Positions 1 through 10,525 of a stretch of DNA of 64,000 nt are shown here, in pieces. Every line of letters starts with the position of its first letter. Positions within the stretch are counted from its first letter, which is position 1. The notes beneath the pieces were generated by a model. The model was not told the origin of the DNA. It made no database searches and saw only the letters and a program-made list of their open reading frames with translations. Made by a program: the position numbers and the translations under genes. Source of the DNA: Pterois miles (lineage: Eukaryota > Chordata > Actinopteri > Perciformes > Scorpaenidae); assembly GCA_947000775.1 (NCBI GenBank), contig CAMQGK010000442.1:186001-250000 (forward strand), in the 5' to 3' direction.

Positions 1-1340
1 TCTGTGCTTACTTGCATGTGAAAGCTACGTTTACACCATCAAACAGGCCTCCCGTGACGAAATCCACATTATATGCTTACTTTCAAGTAAAAGCTACGTT
101 TACACCATCAAACAGGCCTCCCGTGATGAAAACTTCATTCTGCTGTCACTTTCATGTAAAAGGAACGTTTGCAGCATTACACAGGCCTCACGTGGAGAAA
201 TCCACATTATCTGCTTAGTTTCATTTAAAAGGTATGTTTCCAGCATTAAACAGTGCTCTACTGTTGAAAACTACATTCTGTGCTTAATTTCATGTAAAAG
301 CTATGTTTACAGCATTAAACAGTTCTCTTGTGTTGAAAACTACATTCTGTGCTTACTTTCATGTGAAAGCTACGTTTACACCATCAAACAGGCCTCGCGT
401 GACGAAATCCACATTATATGCTTACTTTCAAGTAAAAGCTACGTTTACACCATCAAACAGGCGTCCCGTGATGAAAACTTCATTCTGTTGTCTCTTTCAT
501 GTAAAAGCTATGTTTCCAACATTAAACAGGCCTCTAGTGTTGTAAACTACATTCTGTGTTCACTTTTGTGTAAAAGCTACGTTTACACCATCAAACAGGC
601 CTCCCGTGATAAAAACTTCATTCTGCTGTCACTTTCATGTAAAAGGAACGTTTGCAGCATTAAAAACAGGCCTCCCGTGATGAAAACTACATTCTGTTGT
701 CACTTTCATGTAAAAGCCAGGTTTTGGTCTGTAGACTGACCTCCAGTGGAGAAATCCACATTATCTGCTAATTTTCATGTAAAAGCTATGTTTCCAGCAT
801 TAAACAGTGCTCTACTGTTGAAAACTACATTCTGTGCTTAATTTCATGTAAAAGCTATGTTTACAGCATTAAACAGTTCTCTTGTGTTGAAAACTACATT
901 CTGTGCTTACTTTCATGTGAAAGCTACGTTTACACCATCAAACAGGCCTCGCGTGACGAAATCCACATTATATGCTTACTTTCAAGTAAAAGCTACGTTT
1001 ACACTATCAAACAGGCCTCCCATGATGAAAACTACATTCTGCTGTCACTTTCATGTAAAAGGAACGTTTCCAGCATTAAACAGGCCTCCCGTGATGAAAA
1101 CTACATTCTGTTGTCACTTTCATGTAAAAGCCAGGTTTTGGTCTGTAAACTGACCTCCTGTGGAGAAATCCACATTATATGCTTAGTTTCATGTAAAAGC
1201 CGTGTTTCCAGCATTAAACAGTGCTCTAGTGTTGAAAACTACATTCTGTGCTTACTTTCATGTGAAAGCTACGTTTACACCATCAAACAGGCCTCCCGTG
1301 ACGAAATCCACATTATATGCTTACTTTCAAGTAAAAGCTA
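1..1340 (+). repeat. HOR block, first copy of a 2485-bp-offset duplication
   Basis: Base 1 aligns with base 2,486, and the match continues to about 1,340/3,825, where the second copy lacks one monomer. I spotted only a few substitutions, such as 'attctgttg' against 'attcggttg', 'aactacatt' against 'aactaaatt', and 'agccgtg' against 'agccttg'. Both copies share the odd 'attaaaaacagg' with two extra A, and the 'cacttttgtgtaaaag' variant. The offset equals 36 monomers plus 1 bp. A third, shorter copy of part of it lies at about 4,650-5,365. Confidence 0.88.
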
Positions 1341-1789
1341 CGTTTACACTATCAAACAGGCCTCCCATGATGAAAACTACATTCTGCTGTCACTTTCATG
1401 TAAAAGGAACGTTTCCAGCATTAAACAGGCCTCCCGTGATGAAAACTACATTCTGTTGTCACTTTCATGTAAAAGCCAGGTTTTGGTCTGTAAACTGACC
1501 TCCCGTGGAGAAATCCACATTATCTGCTAAGTTTCATGTAAAAGCTATGTTTCCAGCATTAAACAGTGCTCTACTGTTGAAAACTACATTCTGTGCTTAA
1601 TTTCATGTAAAAGCTATGTTTACAGCATTAAACAGTTCTCTTGTGTTGAAAACTACATTCTGTGCTTACTTTCATGTGAAAGCTACATTTACACCATCAA
1701 ACAGGCGTCCCGTGATAAAAACTTCATTCTGCTGTCACTTTCATGTAAAAGAACGTTTCCAGCATTAAACAGGCCTCCCGTGATGAAAA

Positions 1790-2251
1790 CTACATTATAT
1801 GATTACTTTCATGTAAAAGGAACGTTTCCAGCATTAAACAGGCCTCCCGTGATGAAAACTACATTCTGTTGTCACTTTCATGTAAAAGCCAGGTTTTGGT
1901 CTGTAAACTGACCTCCAGTGGAGAAATCCACATTATCTGCTTAGTTTCATGTAAAAGCCTTGTTTCCAGCATTAAACAGTGCTCTTGTGTTGAAAACTAC
2001 ATTCTGTGCTTACTTGCATGTGAAAGCTACGTTTACACCATCAAACAGGCCTCCCGTGACGAAATCCACATTATATGCTTACTTTCAAGTAAAAGCTACG
2101 TTTACACCATCAAACAGGCCTCCCGTGATGAAAACTTCATTCTGCTGTCACTTTCATGTAAAAGGAACGTTTGCAGCATTACACAGGCCTCACGTGGAGA
2201 AATCCACATTATCTGCTTAGTTTCATTTAAAAGGTATGTTTCCAGCATTAA
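1790..2251 (+). repeat. Seven-monomer HOR unit, upstream copy of a 483-bp tandem pair
   Basis: The unit is followed directly by a near-identical copy at 2,273-2,734 (offset 483 = 7 monomers). Both contain the 'cttgcatgtgaaag' C variant, 'aaagccttgtttcc' and the 'ttacacaggcctcacgtgg' hybrid monomer. They diverge at the right end, where this copy continues into 'aaacaggcctcccgtg' and the other into 'aaacagtgctctactg'. This is a simple local tandem duplication. Confidence 0.87.
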
Positions 2252-2272
2252 ACAGGCCTCCCGTGATGAAAA

Positions 2273-2734
2273 CTACATTATATGATTACTTTCATGTAAA
2301 AGGAACGTTTATAGCATTAAACAGGCCTCCCGTGATGAAAACTACATTCTGTTGTCACTTTCATGTAAAAGCCAGGTTTTGGTCTGTAAACTGACCTCCA
2401 GTGGAGAAATCCACATTATCTGCTTAGTTTCATGTAAAAGCCTTGTTTCCAGCATTAAACAGTGCTCTTGTGTTGAAAACTACATTCTGTGCTTACTTGC
2501 ATGTGAAAGCTACGTTTACACCATCAAACAGGCCTCCCGTGACGAAATCCACATTATATGCTTACTTTCAAGTAAAAGCTACGTTTACACCATCAAACAG
2601 GCCTCCCGTGATGAAAACTTCATTCTGCTGTCACTTTCATGTAAAAGGAACGTTTGCAGCATTACACAGGCCTCACGTGGAGAAATCCACATTATCTGCT
2701 TAGTTTCATTTAAAAGGTATGTTTCCAGCATTAA
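2273..2734 (+). repeat. Seven-monomer HOR unit, downstream copy of a 483-bp tandem pair
   Basis: This is a direct tandem copy of 1,790-2,251. One visible difference is 'gtttatagc' near 2,310 against 'gtttccagc' in the upstream copy. It also forms the left part of the 2,486-3,825 block, so the 483-bp and 2485-bp duplications overlap and must have happened at different times. Confidence 0.86.
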
Positions 2735-3825
2735 ACAGTGCTCTACTGTTGAAAACTACATTCTGTGCTTAATTTCATGTAAAAGCTATGTTTACAGCAT
2801 TAAACAGTTCTCTTGTGTTGAAAACTACATTCTGTGCTTACTTTCATGTGAAAGCTACGTTTACACCATCAAACAGGCCTCGCGTGACGAAATCCACATT
2901 ATATGCTTACTTTCAAGTAAAAGCTACGTTTACACCATCAAACAGGCGTCCCGTGATGAAAACTTCATTCGGTTGTCTCTTTCATGTAAAAGCTATGTTT
3001 CCAACATTAAACAGGCCTCTAGTGTTGTAAACTACATTCTGTGTTCACTTTTGTGTAAAAGCTACGTTTACACCATCAAACAGGCCTCCCGTGATAAAAA
3101 CTTCATTCTGCTGTCACTTTCATGTAAAAGGAACGTTTGCAGCATTAAAAACAGGCCTCCCGTGATGAAAACTAAATTCTGTTGTCACTTTCATGTAAAA
3201 GCCAGGTTTTGGTCTGTAGACTGACCTCCAGTGGAGAAATCCACATTATCTGCTAATTTTCATGTAAAAGCTATGTTTCCAGCATTAAACAGTGCTCTAC
3301 TGTTGAAAACTACATTCTGTGCTTAATTTCATGTAAAAGCTATGTTTACAGCATTAAACAGTTCTCTTGTGTTGAAAACTACATTCTGTGCTTACTTTCA
3401 TGTGAAAGCTACGTTTACACCATCAAACAGGCCTCGCGTGACGAAATCCACATTATATGCTTACTTTCAAGTAAAAGCTACGTTTACACTATCAAACAGG
3501 CCTCCCATGATGAAAACTACATTCTGCTGTCACTTTCATGTAAAAGGAACGTTTCCAGCATTAAACAGGCCTCCCGTGATGAAAACTACATTCTGTTGTC
3601 ACTTTCATGTAAAAGCCAGGTTTTGGTCTGTAAACTGACCTCCTGTGGAGAAATCCACATTATATGCTTAGTTTCATGTAAAAGCCTTGTTTCCAGCATT
3701 AAACAGTGCTCTAGTGTTGAAAACTACATTCTGTGCTTACTTTCATGTGAAAGCTACGTTTACACCATCAAACAGGCCTCCCGTGACGAAATCCACATTA
3801 TATGCTTACTTTCAAGTAAAAGCTA
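2486..3825 (+). repeat. HOR block, second copy of the 2485-bp-offset duplication
   Basis: This is the partner of 1-1,340, sharing private markers: two extra A in 'attaaaaacagg' near 3,146, 'ttacacaggcctcacgtgg' near 2,664, and 'ctctagtgttgtaaac' near 3,016. About 2,509-3,224 recurs again at 4,650-5,365 (offset 2,141 bp), ending at the same F variant with 'gtctgtagactgacc'. The match with the first copy breaks at about 3,825, where one monomer is missing here. Confidence 0.88.
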
Positions 3826-4649
3826 CGTTTACACTAGCAAACAGGCCTCCCGTGATGAAAACTACATTCTGTTGTCACTTTCATGTAAAAGCCAGGTTTT
3901 GGTCTGTAAACTGACCTCCCGTGGAGAAATCCACATTATCTGCTAAGTTTCATGTAAAAGCTATGTTTCCAGCATTAAACAGTGCTCTAGTGTTGAAAAC
4001 TACATTCTGTGCTTACTTTCATGTAAAAGCTACGTTTACACTATCAAACAGGCCTCCCGTGATGAAAACTACATTATATGCTTACTTTCATGTAAAAGGA
4101 ACGTTTCCAGCATTAAACAGGCCTCCCGTGATGAAAACTACATTCTGTTGTCACTTTCATGTAAAAGCCAGGTTTTGGTCTGTAAACTGACCTCCCGTGG
4201 AGAAATCCACATTATCTGCTTAGTTTCATGTAAAAGCTATGTTTCCAGCATTAAACAGTGCTCTAGTGTTGAAAACTACATTCTGTGCTTACTTTCATGT
4301 AAAAGCTACGTTGACACTCTCAAACAGGCCTCCCATGATGAAAACTACATTCTGCTGTCACGTTCATGTAAAAGGAACGTTTCCAGCATTAAACAGGCCT
4401 CCCGTGATGAAAACTACATTCTGTTGTCATTTTCATGTAAAAGCCAGGTTTTGGTCTGTAAACTGACCTCCCGTGGAGAAATCCACATTATCTGCTTAGT
4501 TTCATGTAAAAGCTATGTTTCCAGCATTAAACAGTGCTCTACTGTTGAAAACTACATTCTGTGCTTAATTTCATGTAAAAGCTATGTTTACAGCATTAAA
4601 CAGTTCTCTTGTGTTGAAAACTACATTCTGTGCTTACTTTCATGTGAAA

Positions 4650-5365
4650 GCTACATTTACACCATCAAACAGGCCTCCCGTGACGAAATCCACATTATAT
4701 GCTTACTTTCAAGTAAAAGCTACGTTTACACCATCAAACAGGCCTCCCGTGATGAAAACTTCATTCTGCTGTCACTTTCATGTAAAAGGAACGTTTGCAG
4801 CATTACACAGGCCTCACGTGGAGAAATCCACATTATCTGCTTAGTTTCATTTAAAAGGTATGTTTCCAGCATTAAACAGTGCTCTACTGTTGAAAACTAC
4901 ATTCTGTGCTTAATTTCATGTAAAAGCTATGTTTACAGCATTAAACAGTTCTCTTGTGTTGAAAACTACATTCTGTGCTTACTTTCATGTGAAAGCTACG
5001 TTTACACCATCAAACAGGCCTCGCGTGACGAAATCCACATTATATGCTTACTTTCAAGTAAAAGCTACGTTTACACCATCAAACAGGCGTCCCGTGATGA
5101 AAACTTCATTCTGTTGTCTCTTTCATGTAAAAGCTATGTTTCCAACATTAAACAGGCCTCTAGTGTTGTAAACTACATTCTGTGTTCACTTTTGTGTAAA
5201 AGCTACGTTTACACCATCAAACAGGCCTCCCGTGATAAAAACTTCATTCTGCTGTCACTTTCATGTAAAAGGAACGTTTGCAGCATTAAAAACAGGCCTC
5301 CCGTGATGAAAACTACATTCTGTTGTCACTTTCATGTAAAAGCCAGGTTTTGGTCTGTAGACTGA
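4650..5365 (+). repeat. Third partial copy of the left-end HOR block
   Basis: It matches about 2,509-3,224 at an offset of 2,141 bp (31 monomers + 2). It carries the same rare markers as the other two copies: 'ttacacaggcctcacgtgg', 'ctctagtgttgtaaac', 'cacttttgtgtaaaag' and 'attaaaaacagg'. It begins with a CpG-decayed 'ctacatttacacc' at 4,650. Downstream of the shared F monomer the copies diverge ('cctcccgtgg' here, 'cctccagtgg' in the other). Confidence 0.85.
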
Positions 5366-5823
5366 CCTCCCGTGGAGAAATCCACATTATCTGCTTAGTT
5401 TCATGTAAAAGCTATGTTTCCAGCATTAAACAGTGCTCTAGTGTTGACAACTACATTCTGTGCTTACTTTCATGTAAAAGCTATGTTTCCAGCATTAAAC
5501 AGTTCTCTTGTGTTGAAAACTACATTCTGTGCTTACTTTCATGTGATAGCTACGTTTACACCATCAAACAGGTCTCGCGTGATGAAATCCACATTATATG
5601 CTTACTTTCAAGTAAAAGCTACGTTTACACCATCAAACAGGCCTCCCGTGATGAAAACTTCATTCTGCTGTCACTTTCATGTAAAAGGAACGTTTCCAGC
5701 ATTAAACAGGCCTCCCGTGATGAAAACTACATTATATGCTTACTTTCATGTAAAAGGAACGTTTCCAGCATTAAACAGGCCTCCCGTGATGAAAACTACA
5801 TTCTGTTGTCACTTTCATGTAAA
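5341..5823 (+). repeat. Representative 7-monomer HOR unit (F-B-G-C-D-A-A)
   Basis: This clean 483-bp unit shows the monomer vocabulary in order. F: 'gccaggttttggtctgta', then 'actgacctcc' and 'ggagaaatccacattatctg'. B: 'cattaaacagtgctctagtg'. G: 'aaacagttctcttgtgttg'. C: 'caccatcaaacagg' followed by a gatgaaatcc/gacgaaatcc segment and 'attatatgcttac'. D: begins 'tcaagtaaaagctacg'. A: 'aggaacgtttccagcatt', present twice, the first copy ending 'attctgctgtcac'-type or 'attatatgc' and the second leading to the next F at about 5,824. Shorter units elsewhere lack G, C/D or one A. The E type ('aacgtttgcagc') and the H variant ('catggaaaagctacg') replace A or D in other units. Boundaries are a chosen phase, accurate to a few bases. 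Confidence 0.9.
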
Positions 5824-8305
5824 AGCAAGGTTTTGGTCTGTAGACTGACCTCCAGTGGAGAAATCCACATTATCTGCTTATTTTCATGTAAAATCTATGT
5901 TTCCAGCATTAAACAGTGCTCTAGTGTTGAAAACTATATTCTGTGCTTACTTTCATGTAAAAGCTACGTTTACACTATCAAACAGGCCTCCCATGATGAA
6001 AACTACATTCTGCTGTCACTTTCATGTAAAAGGAACGTTTCCAGCATTAAACAGGCCTCCCGTGATGAAAACTACATTCTGTTGTCACTTTCATGTAAAA
6101 GCCAGGTTTTGGTCTGTAAACTGACCTCCCGTGGAGAAATCCACATTATCTGCTTGGTTTCATGTAAAAGCTATGTTTCCAGCATTAAACAGTGCTCTAG
6201 TGTTGAAAACTACATTCTGTGCTTACTTTCATGTAAAAGCTATGTTTCCAGCACTAAACAGTTCTCTTGTGTTGAAAACTACATTCTGTGCTTACTTTCA
6301 CGTGAAAGCTACGATTACACCATCAAACAGGCCTCCCGTGACGAAATCCACATAATATGCTTACTTTCAAGTAAAAGCTACGTTTACACCATCAAACAGG
6401 CCTCCCGTGATGAAAACTTCATTCTGCTGTCACTTTCATGTAAAAGGAACGTTTGCAGCATTAAACAGGCCTCCCGTGATGAAAACTACATTATATGCTT
6501 ACTTTCATGGAAAAGGAACGTTTCCAGCATTAAACAGGCCTCCCGTGATGAAAACTACATTCTCTTGTCACTTTCATGTAAAAGCCAGGTTTTGGTCTGT
6601 AGACTGACCTCCAGTGGAGAAATCCACATTATCTGCTTATTTTAATGTAAAATCTATGTTTCCAGCATTAAACAGTGCTCTTGTGTTGAAAACTACATTC
6701 TGTGCTTACTTTCATGTAAAAGCTACGTTTACACTATCAAACAGGCCTCCCATGATGAAAACTACATTCTGCTGTCACTTTCATGTAAAAGGAATGTTTC
6801 CAGCATTAAACAGGCCTCCCGTGATGAAAACTACATTCTGTTGTCACTTTCATGTAAAAGCCAGGTTTTGGTCTGTAAACTGACCTCCCGTGGAGAAATC
6901 CACATTATCTGCTTAGTTTCATGTAAAAGCTATGTTTCCAGCATTAAACAGTGCTCTAGTGTTGAAAACTACATTCTGTGCTTACTTTCATGTAAAAGCT
7001 ATGTTTCCAGCATTAAACAGTTCTCTTGTGTTGAAAACTACATTCTGTGCTTACTTTCATGTGAAAGCTACGTTTACACCATCAAACAGGCCTCCCGTGA
7101 CGAAATCCACATTATATGCTTACTTTCAAGTAAAAGTTACGTTTACACCATCAAACAGGCCTCCCGTGATGAAAACTACATTCTGCTGTCACTTTCATGG
7201 AAAAGCTACGTTTACACCATCAAACAGGCCTCCCGTGACGAAATCCACATTATATGCTTACTTTCAAGTAAAAGCTACGTTTCCAGCATTAAACAGGCCT
7301 CCCGTGATGAAAACTACATTCTGTTGTCACTTTCATGTAAAAGCTATGTTTCCAGCATTAAACAGTGCTCTAGTGTTGAAAACTACATTCTGTGCTTACT
7401 TTCATGTGAAAGCTACGTTTACACCATCAAACAGGCCTCCTGTGATGAAAACTTCATTCTGCTGTCACTTTCATGTAAAAGGAACGTTTGCAGCATTAAA
7501 CAGGCCTCCCGTGATGAAAACTACATTATATGCTTACTTTCATGTAAAAGGAACGTTTCCAGCATTAAACAGGCCTCCCGTGATGAAAACTACATTCTGT
7601 TGTCACTTTCATGTAAAAGCCAGGTTTTGGTCTGTAAACTGACCTCCCGTGGAGAAATCCACATTATCTGCTTAGTTTCATGTAAAAGCTATGTTTCCAG
7701 CATTAAACAGTGCTCTATTGTTGAAAACTACATTCTGTGCTTAATTTCATGTAAAAGCTATGTTTACAGCATTAAACAGGCCTCGCGTGACGAAATCCAC
7801 ATTATATGCTTACTTTCAAGTAAAAGCTAAGTTTACACCATCAAACAGGCGTCCCGTGATGAAAACTTCATTCTGCTGTCACTTTCATGTAAAAGGAACG
7901 TTTCCAGCATTAAATAGGCCCCCCGTGATGAAAACTACATTATATGATTACTTTCATGTAAAAGGAACGTTTCCAGCATTAAACAGGCCTCCCGTGATGA
8001 AAACTACATTCTGTTGTCACTTTCATGTAAAAGCCAGGTTTTGGTCTGTAAACTGACCTCCAGTGGAGAAATCCACATTATCTGCTTAGTTTCATGTAAA
8101 AGCTATGTTTCCAGCATTAAACAGTGCTTTTCTGTTGAAAACTAGATTCTGCTGTCACTTTCATGTAAAAGGAACGTTTGCAGCATTAAACAGGCCTCCC
8201 GTGATGAAAACTACATTATATGCTTACTTTCATGTAAAAGGAACGTTTCCAGCATTAAACAGGCCTCCCGTGATGAAAACTACATTCTGTTGTCACTTTC
8301 ATGTA

Positions 8306-8800
8306 AAAGCCAGGTTTTAGGTAGTAAACTGACCTCCTGTGATGAAATCCACATGACCTACTTAGTTTCATGTAAAAGCTATTTTTCCAGCATTAAACAG
8401 TGCTCTAGTGTTGAAAATAACATTATGTGCTTACTTTCATGTAAAAGCTACGTTTACACCATCAAACTGGCCTCCTGTGATGAAATTCACATTATATGCT
8501 TAGTTTCATGTAAAACCCTTGTTTCCAGCATTAAAGAGTGCTCTAGTGTTGAAAACTACATTCTGCTGTCACTTTCATGGAAAAGCTACGTTTACACCAT
8601 CAAACAGGCCTCCCGTGACGAAATCCACATTATAAGCTTACTTTAAAGTAAAAGCTACGTTTACACTATCAAACAGGCCTCCCATGATGAAAACTACATT
8701 CTTCTGTCACTTTCATGTAAAAGGAACGTTTCCAGCATTAAACAGGCCTCCCGTGATGAAAACTACATTCTGTTGTCACTTTCATGTAATAGCCAGGTTT
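8306..8800 (+). repeat. Divergent HOR unit, first copy
   Basis: This stretch uses monomers that differ from the rest of the array: an F variant 'ggttttaggtagtaaactg' followed by 'cctgtgatgaaatcc' and 'acatgacctac', a B variant with 'agctatttttcc' and 'gttgaaaataac', 'catcaaactggcctcctg', and 'attaaagagtgctctag'. The same set recurs at 10,031-10,525 (offset 1,725 = 25 monomers) and I saw it nowhere else. It looks like an older or separately evolved unit carried along in the array. The copies differ slightly, for example 'acattatgtgc' against 'acattctgtgc' and 'aaaacccttg' against 'aaaagccttg'. Confidence 0.85.
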
Positions 8801-10030
8801 TGGTCTGTAAACTGACCTCCCGTGGAGAAATCCACATTATCTGCTTAGTTTCATGTAAAAGCTATGTTTCCAGCATTAAACAGTGCTCTAGTGTTGAAAA
8901 CTACATTCTGTGCTTACTTTCATGTGAAAGCTACGTTTACACCATCAAACAGGCCTCGCGTGACGAAATCCACATTATATGCTTACTTTCAAGTAAAAGC
9001 TACGTTTACACCGTCAAACAGGCGTCCCGTAATAAAAACTTCATTCTGCTGTCACTTTCATGTAAAAGGAACGTTTCCAGCATTAAACAGGCCTCCCTTG
9101 ATGAAAACTACATTCTGTTGTCACTTTCATGTAAAAGGAACGTTTACAGCATTAAACAGGCCTCCCGTGATGAAAACTACATTCTGTTGTCACTTTCATG
9201 TAAAAGCCAGGTTTTGGTCTGTAAACTGACCTCCCGTGGAGAAATCCACATTATCTGCTTAGTTTCATGTAAAACCTATGTTTCCAGCATTAAACAGTGC
9301 TCTATTGTTGAAAACTACATTCTGTGCTTAATTTCATGTAAAAGCTATGTTTACAGCTTTAAACAGGCCTCGCATGACGAAATCCACATTATATGCTTAC
9401 TTTCAAGTAAAAGCTACGTTTACACCATCAAACAGGCGTCCCGTGATAAAAACTTCATTCTGCTGTCACTTTCATGTAAAAGGAACGTTACCAGCATTAA
9501 ACAGGCCTCCCGTGATGAAAACTACATTATATCATTACTTTCATGTAAAAGGAACGTTTCCAGCATTAAACAGGCCTCCCGTGATGAAAACTACATTCTG
9601 TTGTCACTTTCATGTAAAAGCCAGGTTTTGGTCTGTAAACTGACCTCCAGTGGAGAAATCCACATTATCTGCTTAGTTTCATGTAAAAGCCTTGTTTCCA
9701 GCATTAAACAGTGCTCTAGTGTTGAAAACTACATTCTGTGCTTACTTTCAAGTAAAAGCTACGTTTACACCATCAAACAGGCGTCCCGTGATAAAAACTT
9801 CATTCTGCTGTCACTTTCATGTAAAAGGAACGTTTGCAGCATTAAACAGGCCTCCCATGATGAAAACTACATTCTTCTGTCACTTTCATGTAAAAGGAAC
9901 GTTTCCAGCATTAAACAGGCCTCCCGTGATGAAAACTACATTATATGATTACTTTCATGTAAAAGGAAGGTTTCCAGCATTAAACAGGCCTCCCGTGATG
10001 AAAACTACATTCTGTTGTCACTTTCATGTA

Positions 10031-10525
10031 AAAGCCAGGTTTTAGGTAGTAAACTGACCTCCTGTGATGAAATCCACATGACCTACTTAGTTTCATGTAA
10101 AAGCTATTTTTCCAGCATTAAACAGTGCTCTAGTGTTGAAAATAACATTCTGTGCTTACTTTCATGTAAAAGCTACGTTTACACCATCAAACTGGCCTCC
10201 TGTGATGAAATTCACATTATATGCTTAGTTTCATGTAAAAGCCTTGTTTCCAACATTAAAGAGTGCTCTAGTGTTGAAAACTACATTCTGCTGTCACTTT
10301 CATGGAAAAGCTACGTTTACACCATCAAACAGGCCTCCCGTGACGAAATCCACATTATATGCTTACTTTCAAGTAAAAGCTACGTTTACACTATCAAACA
10401 GGCCTCCCATGATGAAAACTACATTATTCTGTCACTTTCATGTAAAAGGAACGTTTCCAGCATTAAACAGGCCTCCCGTGATGAAAACTACATTCTGTTG
10501 TCACTTTCATGTAATAGCCAGGTTT
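10031..10525 (+). repeat. Divergent HOR unit, second copy
   Basis: This is the partner of 8,306-8,800 at an offset of 25 monomers. It carries the same diagnostic 'ggttttaggtagtaaactg', 'acatgacctac', 'agctatttttcc' and 'gttgaaaataac'. It ends by joining an ordinary F monomer of the 'tgtaatagccagg' subtype, as the first copy does at about 8,787. The shared downstream junction supports block duplication rather than independent divergence. Confidence 0.85.
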
